A stretch of DNA of 64,000 bases from Chlorobaculum thiosulfatiphilum (GTDB lineage Bacteria > Bacteroidota > Chlorobiia > Chlorobiales > Chlorobiaceae). The stretch lies in contig NZ_VDCH01000002.1 in NCBI RefSeq assembly GCF_006265165.1, positions 111,000 through 174,999 on the forward strand. Reading direction: 5' to 3'. How positions within the stretch are numbered: position 1 is the stretch's first letter; the number at the start of each line of letters is the position of its first letter. Both the position numbers and the translations under genes were made by a program. This document shows, piece by piece, positions 1 through 7,448 of the stretch. The notes beneath the pieces were generated by a model that was given only the letters and a program-made list of their open reading frames with translations, did not search any database and was not told where the DNA came from.

Positions 1-735
1 ACCACAAAGGGCATCGCTTTTGACGGCCATATCGACCTGTTGCTCAAAAAAAATCTGCCCCTCTCCAGCGGCATGGGTAGTAGCGCGGCCAGCGCGGCGG
101 CGGCGCTCGTAGCGGCCAACGAGCTGCTCGGTTCGCCCTGCTCCAAAATGGAACTCGTGCACTTCGCCATTGAGGGCGAACGTGTCGCTTGCGGCTCGGC
201 TCACGCCGACAACGCCGCTCCGGCAATGCTCGGCAACTTCATCCTGATCCGCAGCTATAGCCCGCTCGACCTGATCACCATCCGGCCACCGGCAAACCTC
301 TTTTGCACACTCGTACATCCGCACACGGAGCTGAAGACCTCGTTCGCCCGTTCTGTGCTGCCCAAATCGATACCGCTTTCGACCGCCACTCAGCAGTGGG
401 GCAACGTCGGCGCGCTGGTTGCTGGCCTGTTGATGGAGGATTACGACCTGATCGGACGGGCGCTGGTCGATGTGGTGGCCGAACCAAAACGCGCGCCGCT
501 CATCCCCGGATTCACCGAGGTCAAGCGGGCAGCGCTCGACTCGGGTGCGCTCGGTTGCAGCATCGCCGGATCGGGGCCGTCGGTCTTCGCCTTCTCGGCT
601 TCCCGGCAAGCCGCCGAAACGGTGGGCGCGGCCATGCAGGAGGCGTTCCTCTGCTCGAAGGCCGCGCTCGCTTCCGACATGTGGGTCTCGCCAATTTGCA
701 GCCAGGGCGCGCGCATCCTCAGCACAACTCCTTGA
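1..735 (+). CDS. thrB: Homoserine kinase, 5'-truncated by window edge
   Basis: ATP-dependent phosphorylation of L-homoserine, the step before threonine synthase in threonine synthesis; cytosolic. The reading frame is open from the first base, so the N-terminus lies outside the window. The GHMP kinase ATP loop PLSSGMGSSAASAA is at about bases 58-100, and the C-terminal GHMP glycine motif GCSIAGSGPSVFAF is near 553-594. Stop TGA at 733-735. The next gene, thrC, begins 13 bases later on the same strand, which supports a threonine operon. The assignment rests on the GHMP motifs plus this neighbour; other GHMP kinases share the fold but not the context. Confidence 0.93.
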   Translation, partial: TTKGIAFDGHIDLLLKKNLPLSSGMGSSAASAAAALVAANELLGSPCSKMELVHFAIEGERVACGSAHADNAAPAMLGNFILIRSYSPLDLITIRPPANLFCTLVHPHTELKTSFARSVLPKSIPLSTATQQWGNVGALVAGLLMEDYDLIGRALVDVVAEPKRAPLIPGFTEVKRAALDSGALGCSIAGSGPSVFAFSASRQAAETVGAAMQEAFLCSKAALASDMWVSPICSQGARILSTTP

Positions 736-748
736 AACGCATCTCGAT

Positions 749-2074
749 ATGATCTTCTACAGCACCACGAAAGCCTCCGCTCCCGTCACGATGAAAAAAG
801 CCACCCTCGAAGGACTCGCTCCCGATGGTGGTCTCTATGTTCCCTCGGTCATGCCGCGATTCTCGCCCGAAGAGATCGAGCTGCTTCAAACGGGTTCGTT
901 CAACAACATCGCCTTCGCTATCGCGAAAAAATTCGCCGGTGACGAAATTCCGCTCGACCGACTCTCGGAGCTGATCGACGAATGCTTCACCTTCGATACG
1001 CCACTGCACCAGCTCGATGCCGACACGTACGTCGAGGAGCTGTTTCACGGCCCGACGCTCGCCTTCAAGGATTACGGCGCACACTTCCTCGCCCGGATGA
1101 CCGGCTACTTCGCCTCCGAGGAGAGCCGCCTCATCACAGTGCTCGTCGCCACCTCGGGCGACACCGGCAGCGCGGTGGCCTACGGCTTCCACGGCATCCC
1201 GAACACCCGCGTGGTGCTGCTCTACCCGTCGGGCAAGGTGAGCCGACTCCAGGAGCAACAGCTCACCACGGCGGGCGACAACGTTTTCGCGCTTGAAGTG
1301 AAGGGCGATTTCGACGACTGCCAGCGCCTCGTCAAGCAGGCATTCGTCGATCCAACGCTCCGGCAAAAGCTGACCTTGACCTCGGCAAACTCCATCAACA
1401 TCTCGCGCCTCATTCCCCAGTCGTTCTACTACGCCTGGGCGGCCCTGCAATTACGCCAGCGCCAGCCGGACGCACTGCCGATCTTCTCGGTCCCGAGCGG
1501 CAACTACGGCAACCTGACCGCAGGCGTGATGGCGAAAATGATGGGCTTCCCGATTGACCACTTCATCGCCGCCTCGAACGCCAACGACAGCGTCACGCGC
1601 TATCTCGACGAGGGGCGTTACGAACCGAAGCCGACCGTCCGTACGCTGACCACGGCGATGGACGTAGGCAACCCGAGCAACTTCGCCCGGCTGCGCTACT
1701 TCTTCGACGACGATTTCCGGAAGATGGGCGAACAGATCACCGGCATCGCGGTGTCGGATGCGGACACCCTCGAAACAATCCGTTCGGTGCATGAAAAATA
1801 CGGCTATGTCATGGATCCGCACACCGCCGTCGGCTACCGCGCACTCGACCAGTATCGCAAGGATCACGCCGACGCAGGCAAGCCGGGCGTCGTGCTTTCG
1901 ACGGCTCACCCGGTCAAGTTCGACGAAGCAATCATGACCGCCACCGGCAAAGAGGTGCCGCTTCCGGAAGCGATGGAGGAGATCATGAACAAGCAGAAAA
2001 AAGCTACCCTGATCGGCAACCGGTACGAAGAGCTGGAACGCTTCCTGTCGGATCTCGACCGTCAAGCAATCTGA
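749..2074 (+). CDS. thrC: Threonine synthase
   Basis: PLP enzyme converting O-phosphohomoserine to threonine. 441 residues, the size of the E. coli-type family. The PLP lysine is K107 in HGPTLAFKDYG; the phosphate-binding segments SGDTGSAVAYGF and SVPSGNYGNLTAG follow. The frame is open much further upstream (to 470), but that part lies inside thrB in another frame. The ATG at 749 (MIFYSTTKAS) gives the usual N-terminus. It follows thrB directly, and the acyltransferase gene starts 11 bases after its stop, so the three genes are probably co-transcribed. Confidence 0.96.
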   Translation: MIFYSTTKASAPVTMKKATLEGLAPDGGLYVPSVMPRFSPEEIELLQTGSFNNIAFAIAKKFAGDEIPLDRLSELIDECFTFDTPLHQLDADTYVEELFHGPTLAFKDYGAHFLARMTGYFASEESRLITVLVATSGDTGSAVAYGFHGIPNTRVVLLYPSGKVSRLQEQQLTTAGDNVFALEVKGDFDDCQRLVKQAFVDPTLRQKLTLTSANSINISRLIPQSFYYAWAALQLRQRQPDALPIFSVPSGNYGNLTAGVMAKMMGFPIDHFIAASNANDSVTRYLDEGRYEPKPTVRTLTTAMDVGNPSNFARLRYFFDDDFRKMGEQITGIAVSDADTLETIRSVHEKYGYVMDPHTAVGYRALDQYRKDHADAGKPGVVLSTAHPVKFDEAIMTATGKEVPLPEAMEEIMNKQKKATLIGNRYEELERFLSDLDRQAI

Positions 2075-2085
2075 ACGGCTGGCCC

Positions 2086-2784
2086 ATGAATATCCAGACG
2101 CTGCTTTTCTTTCTGGTGATCATCCCGGTCATGTTCTTCGGGCTGCTCTATGCGCTCGTTCTGAACCTGTTCGACCCGACCGGCGATCGCTTTCACAAGG
2201 TTGCCGCCTGGTGGGGACGCTTTTCGGCCAGAGTGCTCGGCATAAGCGTCGAAGTGGAGGGCGAAGAAAATTACCGGCCCGGCGACACCTACCTGGTCGT
2301 GAGCAACCATGCTGGCATGGCGGACATTCCGCTGATTCTCGGCGCGATGAAGCTCAATCTCAGGTTCGTGGCCAAGGAGGAGCTGGGCAAAATACCGGTG
2401 TTCGGCCCAGCGCTGAAATCGGGAGGATATGTATTCATCAAGCGGGGACAGAACCGGGAGGCGCTGCAAAGCATGTTGCAGGCCGCTGAAACCCTGAAAC
2501 AGGGGCGCTCTATCCACATCTTCCCCGAAGGCACCCGTTCCAAAACCGGAGAAATACTGCCCTTCAAGCGAGGCGCATTCATCATTGCGGAGAAAGCAAA
2601 AGTGCCGGTGCTGCCGGTCACCATTATCGGCAGCAACCGCATCACCCCGAAAAAGAGCCTGAAGATCAACCACGGCACGGTGCGCATGATCATCGGCAAA
2701 CCGATAGAACCCGGCAAGGCCGAAGCACTGATGAAGAAGAGCTACAAAGTCATCAGCGAAAATCTGGAGAAAAGCGCCGCTTAA
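2086..2784 (+). CDS. plsC: 1-acyl-sn-glycerol-3-phosphate acyltransferase
   Basis: Transfers the second acyl chain to lysophosphatidic acid in phospholipid synthesis; inner-membrane associated. 232 residues. The N-terminal hydrophobic helix (about residues 4-28) anchors the enzyme. The catalytic H(X4)D motif is NHAGMAD with H75 and D80; the substrate-binding FPEGTRS is at 146-152; VPVLPVTI is the fourth family block. It lies 11 bases after thrC on the same strand. The family is certain; the exact acyl acceptor is inferred from the family. Confidence 0.93.
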   Translation: MNIQTLLFFLVIIPVMFFGLLYALVLNLFDPTGDRFHKVAAWWGRFSARVLGISVEVEGEENYRPGDTYLVVSNHAGMADIPLILGAMKLNLRFVAKEELGKIPVFGPALKSGGYVFIKRGQNREALQSMLQAAETLKQGRSIHIFPEGTRSKTGEILPFKRGAFIIAEKAKVPVLPVTIIGSNRITPKKSLKINHGTVRMIIGKPIEPGKAEALMKKSYKVISENLEKSAA

Positions 2785-2800
2785 TAGGAAGAATGGATAT

Positions 2801-2934
2801 CATGAGACCTATGGGACTTATGGGAAAAGAAAGAATCGGGACGCAGTAATACCTTTTTTCCCCTTTTGTCCTTGTTTTCCCTGAAGTCCTTGCAGTCCTT
2901 TTCCTGAGAGTCAGGGCGGCCACAAGAGCCGCCC
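2801..2934. repeat. Intergenic 9-base-period repeats plus GC hairpin
   Basis: The space between the convergent plsC and ribH genes holds three parts. First come three 9-base units beginning CATGAGACC, TATGGGACT and TATGGGAAA (2801-2827). Next are four 9-base units of the type GTCCTTNNN, one of them degenerate (2868-2903). Last is a perfect 7-bp inverted repeat GGGCGGC / GCCGCCC with a 7-base loop (2914-2934), which may act as a terminator for either gene although no T-run follows. No protein-coding signal is visible here. Confidence 0.6.
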
Positions 2935-2965
2935 CTACAATAAATTGCAGGCAACCAGCCTCCCC

Positions 2966-3433
2966 TCAAAACTGCTTGTAGAGATTGGCCATTTCGATGG
3001 CGGTCATCGCGGCGTCGAAGCCTTTGTTGCCCGCCTTGGTGCCAGCTCTCTCGATAGCCTGCTCCAGATTTTCGGTGGTCAGTACGCCGAACGATACCGG
3101 AATACCCGCCTCCATGCCGACCTGCGCGATGCCTTTGGTGGCTTCGGCGGAGATCACGTCGAAGTGCGGCGTCGAGCCGCGGATGATCACGCCGAGCGTG
3201 ACAATCGCATCGTACTTGCCCGACAGCACTGCTTTTTTCGTAACCGCCGGTAGCTCGAACGCGCCGGGGCAGCGGATGACGGTGATCGCTTCAGCCGATC
3301 CGCCGTGGCGCACGATGCAGTCGATTGCGCCTTCGACCAGCTTCTGGCCGATGAAATCGTTGAAACGTGAAACCACAATCCCGAACTTTAAGCCAGATGC
3401 GTTCAGTGAACCCTCTATGTTCTGTACCTGCAT
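2966..3433 (-). CDS. ribH: 6,7-dimethyl-8-ribityllumazine synthase
   Basis: Condenses the ribityl-aminouracil intermediate with 3,4-dihydroxybutanone phosphate, the penultimate step of riboflavin synthesis; forms icosahedral or pentameric assemblies in the cytosol. 155 residues with the ATG at 3433 ([10 protein letters not shown]). The open frame continues 27 codons upstream, but that part is the repeat GTGGACNNN and is not protein-like. Family motifs: [15 protein letters not shown], and [14 protein letters not shown] with catalytic His90. The gene stands alone, downstream of gmhA on the same strand. Confidence 0.95.
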   Translation of the reverse strand: MQVQNIEGSLNASGLKFGIVVSRFNDFIGQKLVEGAIDCIVRHGGSAEAITVIRCPGAFELPAVTKKAVLSGKYDAIVTLGVIIRGSTPHFDVISAEATKGIAQVGMEAGIPVSFGVLTTENLEQAIERAGTKAGNKGFDAAMTAIEMANLYKQF

Positions 3434-3455
3434 AGTGTTGGTTGGTTTAATTTTG

Positions 3456-3500
3456 GTGGACAAAGTGGACAGCGTGGACTTGGCGGACGGTGTGGACAAC
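3456..3500. repeat. Tandem 9-base repeat GTGGACNNN (5 units)
   Basis: Five consecutive 9-base units: GTGGACAAA, GTGGACAGC, GTGGACTTG, GCGGACGGT, GTGGACAAC. They lie between gmhA and ribH. About 30 bases further on comes a run of ATTCATAATTC-type sequence that reaches the end of gmhA. The same unit type occurs at 43443-43478 with the same kind of flank. Confidence 0.8.
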
Positions 3501-3568
3501 GTCACCACACACAATTTCAGTTCGACAGTCTCAATTCATAATTCAGCATTCATAATTCATAATTCTCA

Positions 3569-4198
3569 TCAATCATAGCCTAACATTTTTTCGACAAGCT
3601 CCACGATGACGTGGCCTAAGGCGATGTGGCACTCCTGGACTCTGTCGGCGCTGCCGGTATGGGGAACCACCACGGCGAGGTCGGCATGTGGCTTGATTTC
3701 GCCGCCGTCGCCGCCAAGCAGGGCAAGCGTCTTCATGTCGCGCTGGCGGGCGAATCGGAGCGCCTTGAGCACGTTGGGGCTGTTGCCGCTGGTTGAAAGT
3801 CCGACAAGAATATCGCCGGGCCGACCGTACGCTTCGACAAGCCGCGCGAACACCTCGTCGAAGCCGAAGTCGTTCGCGCCAGCCGTCAAGGCCGAGGTAT
3901 CGGCCGAGAGGGCGATGGCCGGCAGCGCGGGGCGGTTGACCGAGCTGCGGTACCGGATAGTGAGTTCGGCGGCCAGATGCTGCGCGTCGGCGGCGCTTCC
4001 ACCGTTGCCGCACAACAGCACCTTGCCTCCGTTCCGAAACGTCTCGGCGATCATCGCCGCCATCGCCGCGATCACGTCGCTGTCGCGCCGGGCGACACTT
4101 TCCTTGAGGCGCGCGCTGTAGAGCATCCGTTCAAGGACCAGCTCTTCATAACGGCCAGAGCCGCCGCACCCCTCGGAACAGTTGCACTGCTGGGTCAT
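3569..4198 (-). CDS. gmhA: Phosphoheptose isomerase (SIS domain)
   Basis: Interconverts sedoheptulose 7-phosphate and D-glycero-D-manno-heptose 7-phosphate for lipopolysaccharide heptose. 209 residues from the ATG at 4198; an upstream in-frame stretch to 4300 runs through the hemE terminator and is not credible. SIS-domain motifs: [19 protein letters not shown] and [12 protein letters not shown]-terminal [15 protein letters not shown] carries the expected His. The first 17 residues form a small cysteine cluster (C5, C7, C11) not needed for the fold. Other SIS isomerases are possible, but the serine/glycine pattern matches GmhA best. Confidence 0.88.
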   Translation of the reverse strand: MTQQCNCSEGCGGSGRYEELVLERMLYSARLKESVARRDSDVIAAMAAMIAETFRNGGKVLLCGNGGSAADAQHLAAELTIRYRSSVNRPALPAIALSADTSALTAGANDFGFDEVFARLVEAYGRPGDILVGLSTSGNSPNVLKALRFARQRDMKTLALLGGDGGEIKPHADLAVVVPHTGSADRVQECHIALGHVIVELVEKMLGYD

Positions 4199-4283
4199 TG
4201 CGTAACTGCTTTGTTGAAAATTTCCTGCAATATAAAAAAGATCGGTCGGATCGAACGGATCGGTCAGACCCGACCGATCAAAA

Positions 4284-4316
4284 AAAACTCCGCCGTGCAA
4301 GCGCAGGCGGAGTTTT
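4284..4316 (-). terminator. Intrinsic terminator of hemE
   Basis: Inverted repeat AAAACTCCGCC (4284-4294) and GGCGGAGTTTT (4306-4316) with an 11-base loop. On the minus strand it follows the hemE stop and runs into eight T residues, a standard rho-independent terminator. Confidence 0.85.
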
Positions 4317-4339
4317 GAAAGCGGGATCGAACAAGCGGC

Positions 4340-5395
4340 TCAGTGGTACTTTGCGCTCTCTTCCTTGACGAATTCGACGAGGCACTTCAGGTTGGCCGGA
4401 TCGACGTCGGGCAGAATGCCGTGGCCGAGGTTGAAGACGTGGCCTGAGTGGTCGTTGTGCTGGCCGAACTGCTTGAGCACTTTTGCGGCTTCGGATTTGA
4501 TCTTCTCCGGAGTTCCGTAGAGCACCGTCGGATCCATGTTGCCCTGAAGGCAGACGCGATCGCCGAGTTCCTTGCGAGCCTTGGCAATATCGATGTTCCA
4601 GCCGAGGCCAACAGCGTCAGCGCCGGTATCAGCGATGTCGGAGAGAATGGTGTTCATGTCCTTCGAGAAAACGATCACCGGAATTTCCGGGTATGCGGCC
4701 TTCACGGCGGCGACGTTCTGCTTGATGTAGGGCAATGCGAACTCGCGGTAGTCATCCTCGGAGAGCGCGCTTGCCCAGGAGTCGAAAATCTGGACGGCGT
4801 CCGCGCCAGCTTCGACCTGCTTGATGAGGTAGGCGCTGATGCAGGTGGTGATCTTCTGGAGCAACTGGTGAGCCATCTGCGGCTCGCGGTACATCATCTT
4901 TTTGGCCCAGGCGTAGTTCTTCGAACCGCCGCCCTCGACCGCATAGGTGAAGAGCGTCCATGCCGCGCCGGAGAAGCCGATGAGCGGCACGCGATCGTTG
5001 AGTTCCCTCTTGGTGAGGCGAATGGCGTCGAGCACGTAGCCGAGCTTTTCGTCCACGTCGGGATCGATCAGCTTGTCGATGTCGGCCTGCGAGCGGATCG
5101 GAGGAGTGAGCCTGATGCCCTTGGTCTCGATGATCTCGACATTCATGCCCATCGCTTCGTTGACGACGAGGATGTCGGAGAAGATGATTGCGGCGTCCAC
5201 GCCCATCAGATCGACCGGCTGGATGGTGACTTCACAAGCCAGTTCAGGGGTTTTGCAGAGAGTCAGGAAGTCGGTTTTTTCCCTGACGGCGCGATATTCC
5301 GGGAGGTAACGGCCAGCCTGGCGCATGACCCAGATTGGAGTACGGGGGCACGACTGCCTTTTCAACGCCCTGATAAAAAGATCATTTTTGAGCAT
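4340..5395 (-). CDS. hemE: Uroporphyrinogen decarboxylase
   Basis: Decarboxylates uroporphyrinogen III to coproporphyrinogen III, feeding heme and the abundant bacteriochlorophylls. 351 residues from the ATG at 5395 (MLKNDLFIRA); a TTG three codons upstream is less likely. N-terminal signature PIWVMRQAGRYLPEYR carries the substrate-binding arginines; GFSGAAWTLFTYAVEGGGSK is the second signature. Monocistronic, with its own terminator at 4284-4316. The siroheme branch of the same tetrapyrrole pathway is encoded at 56-58 kb. Confidence 0.96.
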   Translation of the reverse strand: MLKNDLFIRALKRQSCPRTPIWVMRQAGRYLPEYRAVREKTDFLTLCKTPELACEVTIQPVDLMGVDAAIIFSDILVVNEAMGMNVEIIETKGIRLTPPIRSQADIDKLIDPDVDEKLGYVLDAIRLTKRELNDRVPLIGFSGAAWTLFTYAVEGGGSKNYAWAKKMMYREPQMAHQLLQKITTCISAYLIKQVEAGADAVQIFDSWASALSEDDYREFALPYIKQNVAAVKAAYPEIPVIVFSKDMNTILSDIADTGADAVGLGWNIDIAKARKELGDRVCLQGNMDPTVLYGTPEKIKSEAAKVLKQFGQHNDHSGHVFNLGHGILPDVDPANLKCLVEFVKEESAKYH

Positions 5396-5503
5396 GGAGT
5401 GCAAGTGGTTATTGATGTTGGGAAAAGAGCTGTCCCGGAAATCTTGCGGACATTAAAATAATCAGGTGCAAAGGTACGCTTTTTCAGCCGGATTTTAAAA
5501 CAG

Positions 5504-5528
5504 GCGGGCGCCTTTGCCGGGCACCCGC
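5504..5528 (-). terminator. Hairpin after the sdh operon
   Basis: GCGGGCGCC (5504-5512) pairs with GGCACCCGC (5520-5528) with one mismatch, just after the stop of the minus-strand subunit E gene at 5540. The T-run behind it is weak (TGTTTTAAAA), so termination here is probable but not certain. Confidence 0.5.
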
Positions 5529-5539
5529 GATGAGTTCGA

Positions 5540-6391
5540 TCAAACCGTCACAATGTGGCGTTTGATGCCGAGCTGACGTTCGGAGTAGCCGAGCGCCAGG
5601 CCCACCACTTCGGAGAGGTGATAGACCGGAATCGAGCCTTTGATGCCGTTGTGCTTGAGCGCTTTGGCCTGATAGCCGTCCAGCACGGTATGGCAGAGCG
5701 GACAGGGGGTGACGATGAAGTCCGCCTTCTCGTCCATCGCCTCCTTCAATGCCTCGGCGGCCACGTTCAGCGACTCCTCCTCGGCGACCAGCAGCGTGTG
5801 GAAACCACAGCAGCGATTCTTGTGCTCGTAGGGAATCGACCTGGCGCCAAGCGCGTCGAGCAGCATATCGAGGGAGGTCGGCTCGAGCGGATTGTCCTTG
5901 CCGAGCACGGTCGAGGGACGGAGAATATGGCAGCCGTAGAACGGCGCGATACGGAGCTTCGAGAGAGGGTTTTTCACCTTCTTGCGAATGACGTCGAGGC
6001 CAACGTCGTCGATGAGCACCCAGAGCAGATGCCGCACCTCCGAGGTGCCGCGATATTCGAGTCCCTCCTCCCGGAGAATCTCGTTGACCTCGGCCCGCAG
6101 GGCTGGCGACTCGTCGAGTTTTTTCTTGGCGGTTCTGATCGTCATCAGGCAGGTATTGCAAGAGACAATCAGATCGAGACCCTGCTTTTCGGCAAGAGCA
6201 ATATTGCGCGCGTTGACCAGCGCGAACTGCTTTGGACTGACGTAGTCGAGATTGCTGCCGCCGCAGCAAACGCTTTCGTGCAACTTGACGAGCTCGATGC
6301 CAAGATCATGCTGCCAGAGATCGATCGAACGATCGACCTCTTTGGTCATCGCCTCGTTGATGCAGCTCTGATAATAGGCGTAACGCTTCAT
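5540..6391 (-). CDS. sdhE: Succinate dehydrogenase/fumarate reductase subunit E (CCG domain)
   Basis: Quinone-side subunit of the non-classical complex II in which heterodisulfide-reductase-B-like proteins replace the haem b membrane anchor. 283 residues with two complete CCG cysteine sets: C10, C42-C43, C78, C81 and C154, C194-C195, C230, C233. No membrane helix is visible, as in HdrB. It starts 4 bases after the iron-sulfur subunit gene, giving the order A-B-E. In this organism the complex most likely works as fumarate reductase in the reductive TCA cycle; direction cannot be read from sequence. The symbol follows the archaeal/epsilon-type naming, not the flavinylation factor also called SdhE. 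Confidence 0.85.
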   Translation of the reverse strand: MKRYAYYQSCINEAMTKEVDRSIDLWQHDLGIELVKLHESVCCGGSNLDYVSPKQFALVNARNIALAEKQGLDLIVSCNTCLMTIRTAKKKLDESPALRAEVNEILREEGLEYRGTSEVRHLLWVLIDDVGLDVIRKKVKNPLSKLRIAPFYGCHILRPSTVLGKDNPLEPTSLDMLLDALGARSIPYEHKNRCCGFHTLLVAEEESLNVAAEALKEAMDEKADFIVTPCPLCHTVLDGYQAKALKHNGIKGSIPVYHLSEVVGLALGYSERQLGIKRHIVTV

Positions 6392-6395
6392 ACTG

Positions 6396-7433
6396 CTATT
6401 CTCCGGATTTTTTTTCGTGATCCTTCGTTACATGGCTGGCCATCTCCTTCATCTCCTTGCGCAGGGACTGAATGCCCTTCGAGGCTTTGACCAGAGGCGG
6501 CGGAGGCGGGGTGCGGCGCTTGATTATCATCTTGACGGCCATCGGCAGCAGGTTTTTGAGCGTCCATGCCAGGCCGTTGGTCCTGATCGGCAGCGTGGCC
6601 TCGACCAGCCTGCCCTTCTTCTCGATGTCATCCATGAAAGCTTCGGCATGGCGCGCGCCGCTGGTGTCCTTGGTGCCGCGGCGTTCGATGGCGTCCTCGC
6701 GAATGCCGTGAATGGCGTCCATGATGGGAATGTTCTTGACACAGGTCTCCTGGCAGCGGTAGCAATGTGTGCAGTCCCACACGCCGTGATCCTGCACCAG
6801 ACCCGCCAGACGCTGGTCGTGAATGCCATCGCGGCTGTCGGCGTTCATGCGGTACGAGCGGAGCAGCACCACGGGTGAAACATACTCCTTGTGCGCCCGC
6901 AGAATCGTGCACTCCGAAACGCACGAAGCGCACAAAATGCAGTCGGTCGCCTTGTCGTAGATCTGGAACTCCTCCTCGGAAACGAGAAACTCCTTTTTGC
7001 CCCACTGCTCTTCGGGCATTCTGGAATCCACCCAGTTGGAGTACTTCTTCATCTTGCCAACCACCGGATCCATCTCGACCACCAGATCCTTGATGTGCGG
7101 AAGGTTCCGGAGCGGTTCGATTTTGATGACGCCCGGCTCGCGGGCCTTGTCGAGTTCGTCCCAGACCTGGGTGGTGCAGGCGAGCTTCGACATGTTGTTG
7201 ATCCTCATGGCGCAGGAGCCGCAGATGCCTGCCTGGCAGAACGCCCGGAAGGTCAGCGTCGAATCGACATGCTCTTTGATATAGTTGAGAGCCCTGAGCA
7301 CGGTGATACCTTTTTCGAGCTTGATCGTGTAATCATCGAAATAGGGCTTGCTGTCAACCTGGGGATTGAACCGGTGAACCCTGAAGGTCACATCCCGGCT
7401 CTCCTCATGATGCTGTATCGTTGAATCGCTCAT
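6396..7433 (-). CDS. sdhB: Succinate dehydrogenase/fumarate reductase iron-sulfur subunit
   Basis: Carries electrons from the flavoprotein to the quinone-side subunit. 345 residues, longer than classical SdhB (about 240) because of a C-terminal extension. The [2Fe-2S] set is C66, C71, C74, C86. The first [4Fe-4S] set is C165, C168, C171, C175. The third site is C221, C224, C227, C231 in CTHCYRCQETC; it has a full four-cysteine pattern where classical enzymes bind [3Fe-4S], the known hallmark of the SdhABE type. It lies between the A and E genes with 4-15 base gaps. Confidence 0.92.
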   Translation of the reverse strand: MSDSTIQHHEESRDVTFRVHRFNPQVDSKPYFDDYTIKLEKGITVLRALNYIKEHVDSTLTFRAFCQAGICGSCAMRINNMSKLACTTQVWDELDKAREPGVIKIEPLRNLPHIKDLVVEMDPVVGKMKKYSNWVDSRMPEEQWGKKEFLVSEEEFQIYDKATDCILCASCVSECTILRAHKEYVSPVVLLRSYRMNADSRDGIHDQRLAGLVQDHGVWDCTHCYRCQETCVKNIPIMDAIHGIREDAIERRGTKDTSGARHAEAFMDDIEKKGRLVEATLPIRTNGLAWTLKNLLPMAVKMIIKRRTPPPPPLVKASKGIQSLRKEMKEMASHVTKDHEKKSGE

Positions 7434-7448
7434 TGAAAATCCTTCGAA

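Noticed and set aside
3456..3500. Possible CRISPR or coding repeat
   Set aside because: Units are 9 bases with no spacers, so not CRISPR; the encoded residues only extend an implausible start of ribH.
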